Source: Oscillospiraceae bacterium (lineage in GTDB: Bacteria > Bacillota > Clostridia > Oscillospirales > Oscillospiraceae). Taken from it: a stretch of DNA of 64,000 nt. Made by a program: the position numbers and the translations under genes. Shown one piece after another: positions 58,892 through 64,000 of the stretch. Where the stretch lies: positions 47,991 through 111,990 of the forward strand of contig CACYXC010000003.1 of assembly GCA_902778285.1 (NCBI GenBank), read 5' to 3'. The notes under the pieces were generated by a model. The model did not search any database. It was not told the origin of the DNA and was given only the letters and a program-made list of their open reading frames with translations. The number at the start of each line of letters is the position of its first letter. The first letter of the stretch is position 1.

Positions 58892-59578
58892 ATGAGTATC
58901 GGGGCGATTCTGGAACAGAAGCGGAAGGAACGGGGGCTGCTGCAGGCGGAACTCGCGGAGCTTCTGGCGGACGAGGGCATACAGGTCAGCAAGCACGCAA
59001 TCAGCAAGTGGGAGGGCGGCAAAACCCTCCCGAACGCGCAGCAGTTCCTCGCGCTCTGCAGGGTGCTGAAGGTCTACGACGTGCTGGGGGAGTTTCTGGG
59101 CGAGGCGGACGAGCTTCGTACCGGTCTCAACGCGCAGGGCAAGGCGCGGCTGCGCGAATATGCGCGGCTCCTGCGCGGCGATGAAGCCTTTTGCCTGACG
59201 GAGAAGGCGGCGCCTCTGCGTGTGCTGCCGCTGTACGATCTCGCGGTCTCCGCGGGCACCGGTCAGTTTCTGGACGGGGAGAATTACGAGATGGTGGAGT
59301 GCGGCATCGAGGTGCCGGAGGGCGCAAACTTCGGCGTGCGCATCGCGGGCGACAGCATGGAGCCGCGCTATCACGACGGACAGACCATCTGGGTCCACCA
59401 GCAGCGCAGCCTCATGACCGGCGAGATCGGCATATTTCTCTACGACGGCTGCGCGTATCTGAAGAAGCTCGTGGCAGAGGACGGGCAGATGCGGCTGCGT
59501 TCGCTGAATCCCGCGTATCAGGATATCGTCATCCTGCCCTCGCTCCCGCTCAGGGTGCTCGGCAAGGTGCTGGGCTGA
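58892..59578 (+). CDS. Xre/S24 (LexA-like, self-cleaving) repressor
   Basis: The 228-residue protein has an N-terminal HTH (residues about 5-65) and a C-terminal S24 peptidase domain with the cleavage-site Ala-Gly in DLAVSAGTGQF near residue 118, the catalytic Ser in GDSMEPRYHDG near residue 152 and the catalytic Lys in CAYLKKLV near residue 192. It should be cut in the presence of activated RecA, as in SOS or prophage control. It lies 13 bases before a UvrD-type helicase gene, so it may regulate that helicase. Confidence 0.9.
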   Translation: MSIGAILEQKRKERGLLQAELAELLADEGIQVSKHAISKWEGGKTLPNAQQFLALCRVLKVYDVLGEFLGEADELRTGLNAQGKARLREYARLLRGDEAFCLTEKAAPLRVLPLYDLAVSAGTGQFLDGENYEMVECGIEVPEGANFGVRIAGDSMEPRYHDGQTIWVHQQRSLMTGEIGIFLYDGCAYLKKLVAEDGQMRLRSLNPAYQDIVILPSLPLRVLGKVLG

Positions 59579-59591
59579 ACGGAGGCTCGCC

Positions 59592-61742
59592 ATGTGGGAA
59601 GACATTCTGAATACCGCACAGCGCGAGGCCGTCACGACGACGGAGGGCTTCGTGCGCGTGATCGCGGGCGCGGGCTCGGGCAAGACCCGGGCGCTGACGC
59701 ACCGCTTCGCTTATCTGGTAAGCGAGCTGGGCATCCTGCCGGCCAACATCCTCTGCGTGACCTTCACCAACAAGGCCGCCAATGAGATGCGCCAGCGCAT
59801 CCACAACCTCACCGGCGACAACGACACCGGCTACATCAACACCTTCCACGGCTTCTGCGTCTCCGTCCTGCAGGAGGACAGCCATGCTGTGCAGTACCCG
59901 AAGAGCTTTCTGGTGCTGGACAATTCGGATATCGACTCCATGCTGCGCATCATCTATGAGGAGCGCGGTCTGACCCTGCGGGACATGACCTTTGCCAACG
60001 CCCGCGACATGATCGAGATCCTCAAGCTTTTCAAGCGGCCGGAATACTATCTGGACAAGATCCAGATGTCCCTCGATGCGCTGCACGAGAAATATCTGCA
60101 GGCGGTGAGCACGGAGGATATCATTTTCTACGGCTATCTCTATCAGGAGAAAAAGTGCTTCGCTCTGGACTACAACGATCTGATCAAATACACGCTGTAT
60201 ATCTTTGAGCAGAACGGTGATATCCGCCTCAAATGGCAGAAGAGGCTCGAATACATCATGATCGACGAGTTTCAGGACATCGACCAGCTGCAGTACCGGC
60301 TGATGGAGGTCCTCTGCGATTACCACAAAAACCTCTTCATCGTCGGCGACCCGGACCAGACCATCTACACCTGGCGCGGCGCGAACGTGAAATATCTGCT
60401 GGATTTCGACAGACAATATCCGACGACGAAGACGATCCTGATGATGGAAAACTACCGCTCCACGCCGCAGATCCTGGCGGCGGCCAACGCGCTGATCGGC
60501 AGGAATCATAACCGCATCCCCAAGCAGCTCAAAGCGATGCTGCCCGGCGGGGAGAGCGTGCTCTGCCATCACGCGCGCACCGCCGAGGACGAAGCCGAGT
60601 GGCTGGCCTTCCAGATGCACGAGATGCACGACAGGGGAGTGCCCTTCGGCAAAATGGCCGTGCTCTACCGGGCGCATTACGTGACGAGAGCGGTGGAGGA
60701 GACGCTGCAGAAGCGGAAGATCCCCTATACGATCTACAGCGGCGTGCAGTTTTTCGGCAGGGCGGAGATCAAGGACGCGCTGAGCTATCTGCGCATGATC
60801 GCCCTGCAGGACGATTTGTCCTTCCGCCGCATCGTGAACATCCCCAAGCGCAATATCGGCCAGAGCCGCACAAAGCTGCTGGAGGAATATGCCGCCGCCC
60901 ACGGCTGCACGCTGTATCAGGCGCTGCAGAAGCTGCTGGACGACGAGAGCTTCCAGCGCACGAAGGCGAGACAGTTCGTCCGCCTGATCGAACGCTTTTC
61001 CGCGGAATACCGGGAGCGCCCCGTGTCGGAGCTGCTGTCCGCCGTGCTGGACGAGAGCCGCTACGAGGAGATGCTGCGCACGGAGGGCAGCCAGGAGCGG
61101 CTCGACAATCTGGCGGAGCTGAAGCAGTCCATCCGGGATTACGAGGTCTCCTGCGGCGAGGAGGCCACGCTCGAGCACTATCTGGCCCATGTGGCGCTCT
61201 TCACCAATGCCGACGCGGACGAGGCGCCGGATAAAGTCAAGCTCATGACCGTGCACGCGGCCAAGGGACTGGAGTTTCCCTATGTCTTCCTCTGCGGCAT
61301 GAACGAGGGCGTCTTCCCTTCGCGCAAGACCCGTACCCTGCCCGGCATGGAGGAGGAGCGGCGGCTTGCTTTCGTCGCGGTGACGCGGGCGGAGAAGCGC
61401 CTTTTTCTCTCGGAGGCAGAAGGGCGGAATCTGGACGGCTCGCCGCGCTATCCCTCCCGCTTCCTGCTGGACATCGGCGCGGAGAACCTGGAGTTCACCG
61501 CGCCGCCGCGGGAGGGCCTGATTTGCGAGGCGCGCGACTATATCGCCGTCAGCGAACGCTTTCTGCCCGAGGAAGAGCAAAAGGCGGGCTTTGCGGTCGG
61601 CGCGCGTGTGCGCCACGCGGTGCTGGGGGAGGGCACGGTGGTCGAGATCGATGCGGAAAAAGGCGCCCATATCGTCAAATTCGATACGGTTGCCACGCCG
61701 CGGGCCATCTCCTTTCGCGCAAAGCTCGAAGCGGCGGAGTAA
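59592..61742 (+). CDS. UvrD/Rep-family superfamily 1A DNA helicase
   Basis: The 716-residue helicase has Walker A IAGAGSGKTRALTHR near residue 22, DEFQDIDQLQYR (motif II), GDPDQTIYTWRGA (motif III), MTVHAAKGLEFPYVFLCGMNEGVFP (motif V) and VAVTRAEKRLFLSEA (motif VI). A C-terminal Tudor-like tail (GARVRHAVLGEGTVVEIDAEKGAHIVKFD) matches PcrA, where it binds RNA polymerase. Repair or replication-restart role; with the S24 repressor upstream it may be damage-inducible. Confidence 0.92.
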   Translation: MWEDILNTAQREAVTTTEGFVRVIAGAGSGKTRALTHRFAYLVSELGILPANILCVTFTNKAANEMRQRIHNLTGDNDTGYINTFHGFCVSVLQEDSHAVQYPKSFLVLDNSDIDSMLRIIYEERGLTLRDMTFANARDMIEILKLFKRPEYYLDKIQMSLDALHEKYLQAVSTEDIIFYGYLYQEKKCFALDYNDLIKYTLYIFEQNGDIRLKWQKRLEYIMIDEFQDIDQLQYRLMEVLCDYHKNLFIVGDPDQTIYTWRGANVKYLLDFDRQYPTTKTILMMENYRSTPQILAAANALIGRNHNRIPKQLKAMLPGGESVLCHHARTAEDEAEWLAFQMHEMHDRGVPFGKMAVLYRAHYVTRAVEETLQKRKIPYTIYSGVQFFGRAEIKDALSYLRMIALQDDLSFRRIVNIPKRNIGQSRTKLLEEYAAAHGCTLYQALQKLLDDESFQRTKARQFVRLIERFSAEYRERPVSELLSAVLDESRYEEMLRTEGSQERLDNLAELKQSIRDYEVSCGEEATLEHYLAHVALFTNADADEAPDKVKLMTVHAAKGLEFPYVFLCGMNEGVFPSRKTRTLPGMEEERRLAFVAVTRAEKRLFLSEAEGRNLDGSPRYPSRFLLDIGAENLEFTAPPREGLICEARDYIAVSERFLPEEEQKAGFAVGARVRHAVLGEGTVVEIDAEKGAHIVKFDTVATPRAISFRAKLEAAE

Positions 61743-61747
61743 AGCCA

Positions 61748-61791
61748 AAAAACTGCCCGGAAAGCATGAAGCATGCTCTTCGGGCAGTTTC
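61748..61791 (+). terminator. Terminator after the helicase gene
   Basis: AAACTGCCCG(G)AA(A)GCATG pairs with GCATGCTC(T)TCGGGCAGTTT; followed by CTGCG, so the T tract is short. Confidence 0.65.
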
Positions 61792-61861
61792 TGCGAAATA
61801 ATCGGTTTCCGGTGCAAGATCCGCTCACGGATTGCGAGATGATAAGTGAGGCGGAAAGGAT

Positions 61862-62428
61862 GTGACGCAATTGGAGGACAGCACGATCATCGACCTGTTT
61901 TTTGAGCGCTCGGAACAGGCGATTGATGAACTGGACAGCAAATACGGCAAAACCGTTACGGCGACAGCGGCAAATATCCTGTCGGATCGTCAGGACGTGG
62001 AGGAGTGCAGGAACGATACTTATCTGGCTGCGTGGAACAGTATTCCGCCTCACCGACCGCAGCCTCTGGTGAGCTTCGTGTGCAGGATCGCCCGCAACCT
62101 GGCCATATCCAGACTGCGCGCCGAATCCGCGGCCAAGAGGAACCGCAGCCTCGATCTCGCCCTGGACGAGCTGGAGGATTTCATCCCTTCCGGGATGAAT
62201 GTGGAAGCGGACTATGAGGCCAGAGAGCTGGCGGAGGCGATCAACCGCTTTTTGTCAGGGCTCAAATACGACGACAGATTTCTTTTCGTCCGCCGGTATT
62301 GGTACGCGGATTCTGTCAAAGATATAGCCGAACAGATGAACGAACGGGACAGCCGTGTCTCCACGCGTCTTTTCCGCCTCCGTGAGAAATTGCGGAAATC
62401 TTTAGTGAAGGAGGGCCTGCTTGTATGA
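61862..62428 (+). CDS. RNA polymerase sigma-70 family factor (ECF-like)
   Basis: The 188-residue protein has a sigma region 2 (IIDLFFERSEQAIDELDSKYGKTVTATAANILSDRQDVEECRNDTYLAAWNSIPPHRP) and region 4 (FVRRYWYADSVKDIAEQMNERDSRVSTRLFRLREKLRKSL). GTG start behind GGAAAGGAT. It overlaps the next gene by four bases; that gene encodes a membrane protein with cytoplasmic N-terminus, as is usual for sigma/anti-sigma pairs. Confidence 0.92.
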   Translation: MTQLEDSTIIDLFFERSEQAIDELDSKYGKTVTATAANILSDRQDVEECRNDTYLAAWNSIPPHRPQPLVSFVCRIARNLAISRLRAESAAKRNRSLDLALDELEDFIPSGMNVEADYEARELAEAINRFLSGLKYDDRFLFVRRYWYADSVKDIAEQMNERDSRVSTRLFRLREKLRKSLVKEGLLV

Positions 62429-63303
62429 ATCGGGAACAGGTGTTTGAGGCGTTCGGCGGGATCGACGACCGCTATGTGGCCGAGGCCGCCCGTTACGCTC
62501 CCGGGGATGCGGACAGCGCCCCGGAAAGGATCGTACACATGAACAGAAAACGCATCGTGACTTTTTTGATCGCGGCGGTACTCATGCTGACGCTGAGCGT
62601 CACCGCCTTTGCGGCCCATGCCGCGGTCTCGACGCCGAAGGCGGCGGAGAAGGTGGCAAAGGAGCAGATCGAGATCTGGAAAGAGCTGGGCATTCTCTCC
62701 CCGGAAGTGAATTTTGAGGGTGACGCCGACGCGGTTTTTGAATTTGAGGAGAGAGACGGCGGCGACGCCTGGTTCGGCAGGATCTTCCCACACTGGTTTG
62801 ACGTCCGATTCTACGGCAGTTCCCAGTTCCACACGGATCGCCCGAAATACGGCGGCACGCTACGTGTGGATACGCTGAACGGGAAGATCATGTCGGCCAC
62901 GATCGACGCCGCGGCGGATGAGGACGACGTGCCTGTACGTGAGGAGGAGATCGGCGAGATTCCGGAAGCCAACGGGCAGCCCGTCTGGTACTTCTATGAT
63001 AATTACGACGATATTTTCCCGGCGGACATGACCATTGACCGCTTCTGCACGCTGCTCGCCGAGTACTGGGGCTTTACGGGCTATACCATCGCCGATACGG
63101 ACGACGAGTACTTCTATCATCAGCATTTTGACGCGCCGGACGGATCGACGCTGCTGAAGGATCTGAACGGCGACACGAGAGAAAACTATTATCTGACCGT
63201 TTTCTTCGAGGGTGATCAGGAGGGCGCGCCGATGTATATTCAGCTGCATCAGTTCCCGGGCTATGTGACCCTGATGCTGGGCACCGGACATGCGGTCGGC
63301 TGA
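62425..63303 (+). CDS. Probable anti-sigma factor / secreted domain protein
   Basis: The 292-residue protein has a short cytoplasmic part (EAFGGIDDRYVAEAARYAP), a membrane helix at about residues 43-65 (RIVTFLIAAVLMLTLSVTAFAAH) and an extracellular domain of unknown fold. The IDDRYVAEA phrase near residue 13 is typical of Clostridia anti-sigma factors. Coupling to the sigma gene supports the role. Signal unknown. Confidence 0.82.
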   Translation: MNREQVFEAFGGIDDRYVAEAARYAPGDADSAPERIVHMNRKRIVTFLIAAVLMLTLSVTAFAAHAAVSTPKAAEKVAKEQIEIWKELGILSPEVNFEGDADAVFEFEERDGGDAWFGRIFPHWFDVRFYGSSQFHTDRPKYGGTLRVDTLNGKIMSATIDAAADEDDVPVREEEIGEIPEANGQPVWYFYDNYDDIFPADMTIDRFCTLLAEYWGFTGYTIADTDDEYFYHQHFDAPDGSTLLKDLNGDTRENYYLTVFFEGDQEGAPMYIQLHQFPGYVTLMLGTGHAVG

Positions 63304-63326
63304 AACAAAACTTACCAGTTCAATTT

Positions 63327-63356
63327 TGCATATCTCTTCTTTTTCAGCAGATGATA
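63327..63356 (+). promoter_or_regulatory. Candidate sigma-G-like promoter of the SASP fragment
   Basis: TGCATA (63327-63332) and GATGATA (63350-63356) with a 17-base spacer resemble forespore promoters (GHATR and CATWMTA). It lies 70 bases before the SASP start. Confidence 0.45.
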
Positions 63357-63425
63357 AACGTGGGCTGCGGAAGCACTGCGTGTTCGCTTTCGCATACCCA
63401 ATCTGAAGAAAAGGAGATGCAAGCA

Positions 63426-63533
63426 ATGTCCAGCAACACCAGCAACCATCTTGTCAACCCCGCTGCCCGCGAGGCCATGGATAAGTTCAAGATGGAGGCG
63501 GCCGCTGATCCGGCTGTAACGCTACCATCTTGA
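63426..63533 (+). pseudogene. Truncated alpha/beta-type small acid-soluble spore protein
   Basis: The frame MSSNTSNHLVNPAAREAMDK, then FKMEAAADPAVTLPS, matches the N-terminal half of DNA-binding SASPs and ends at a stop after 35 residues. The usual GDLTSREAGSIGG-type second half (about 25 more residues) is missing in all frames downstream. A good ribosome binding site (AAGGAG) and a forespore-like promoter remain, so it is a truncated gene rather than a decoy. The break lies about 90 bases before the hairpin array. Confidence 0.75.
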
Positions 63534-63867
63534 AAAGCTTCCGAAAACGGCGTGTGATTCTATACAGCTTTAGTACATACGGCTCTCTAAATTCAACGCA
63601 ACAATGACTGTCGGATGGCGAAATCAATCCTCGTTTGATTTCGCCATCCGATGATCATTATAATGACAATAAGATGGCGAAAAGCCAAAAAGCTTTTCGC
63701 CGCGCCGCTTTGCGGCGCAGCAAAACAGCGCGGCTGTTTTGCCATATTTTCATTGCAATGAGCATCGGGCGAATGATTCAAAGAATCATTCGCTGCCAAA
63801 CAACGAGTTTGGCAGTGAAATCAACCGGATCATCGGTTGATTTCACTATCCGATGATCATTATAAAA

Positions 63868-63900
63868 AGCCCGCTTTCGGCCGCAGGCCGAAAGCGGGCT
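63868..63900 (-). terminator. Strong hairpin, terminator for minus-strand transcription
   Basis: AGCCCGCTTTCGGCC-GCA-GGCCGAAAGCGGGCT, followed on the minus strand by TTTTATAATG. Confidence 0.65.
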
Positions 63901-63922
63901 CATACTAAAACCTAATAAAAAA

Positions 63923-63951
63923 TAGACATGTGATCATCACCGTGGTATAAT
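63923..63951 (+). promoter_or_regulatory. Promoter of the gene entering at the window end
   Basis: TAGACA (63923-63928), 17-base spacer, TATAAT (63946-63951), ten bases before the first ATG, so the transcript would be nearly leaderless. Confidence 0.6.
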
Positions 63952-63961
63952 AAAGATGGTG

Positions 63962-64000
63962 ATGAAAATGAAGTACAAATTCAGCGCAGAAGATTATGAA
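63962..64000 (+). CDS. Start of an unidentified gene (cut by window edge)
   Basis: Thirteen codons (MKMKYKFSAEDYE) are open to the window end, after a promoter at 63923-63951. Either ATG at 63962 or 63968 could be used; no clear ribosome binding site. Too short to identify. Confidence 0.4.
   Translation, partial: MKMKYKFSAEDYE

Larger units (their letters stand above)
63534..63961. other. Gene-free region with eight perfect hairpins
   Basis: Nothing protein-like is visible. Hairpins with perfect stems of 7-17 bp lie at 63611-63651, 63676-63701, 63702-63718, 63720-63742, 63769-63793, 63794-63814, 63815-63846 and 63868-63900; several abut directly. The 18-bp word ATCCGATGATCATTATAA occurs at 63646-63663 and 63848-63865. 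Confidence 0.8.

Overview
The window looks like part of the chromosome of a high-GC, anaerobic, spore-forming Clostridia member, probably an Oscillospiraceae/Ruminococcaceae-type gut bacterium. The sporulation genes (spoVAD, a SpoVB-like flippase, cotJ genes, a SASP fragment), an FMN riboswitch before ribU, the oxygen-defence operon and frequent GTG/TTG starts behind strong Shine-Dalgarno sequences all fit this. The lineage is an inference from gene content; no marker gene was compared.

Layout. 0-9 kb: 5' end of spoVAD, a secreted S41-like peptidase, a GH36 alpha-galactosidase and the potABCD polyamine importer behind a long structured leader. 9-19 kb: truA, a leucine-rich-repeat / phosphodiester glycosidase operon, a Ddl-type ligase, a zinc-ribbon / DUF5685 / DnaJ cluster, a repressor with its divergent target gene, a P-loop protein, a HAD phosphatase and a SLOG protein. 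19-33 kb: riboswitch and ribU, a SpoVB-like flippase, a broken papain-like protease gene, a polysaccharide deacetylase operon ending in a sugar kinase, then recG, apbE and an aldo/keto reductase on the other strand.

33.3-42.4 kb is an integrated element in a tRNA-Arg(CCG) gene. It has a tyrosine recombinase, a repressor, small HTH genes, phage-type recombination genes, an orphan tail gene and an RHH/zeta toxin-antitoxin pair. It is bounded by a 50-bp duplication of the tRNA 3' half and carries a 24-bp repeat just inside each end. A third, shorter tRNA copy marks the older chromosomal junction.

42.6-64 kb: GNAT and DUF1349 genes, then a redox-defence operon (OhrR-like regulator, glutathione peroxidase, an MBL-rubredoxin fusion, flavodoxin, a rubrerythrin-like protein, a radical SAM protein, a nitroreductase) with a palindrome beside its promoter. 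Next come a lipase, glgB coupled to an HTH/PD-(D/E)XK gene, a zinc metallopeptidase, an 869-residue GltD-like flavoprotein, a Lar-like zinc ribbon, cotJC with a fused cotJA-cotJB gene, an S24 repressor with a UvrD-type helicase, a sigma/anti-sigma pair, a truncated SASP gene and a dense hairpin array.

The most unusual observation is a family of four short elements with terminal inverted repeats, 128 to 214 bp long. At least three of them sit between two copies of an intrinsic terminator hairpin that differs from site to site, as if the element inserts at terminators and duplicates the whole hairpin. Other candidates for new biology are the hairpin array near 63.6-63.9 kb, the leader of potABCD, and two secreted-peptidase genes each flanked by a second copy of the neighbouring sporulation gene's 5' end.
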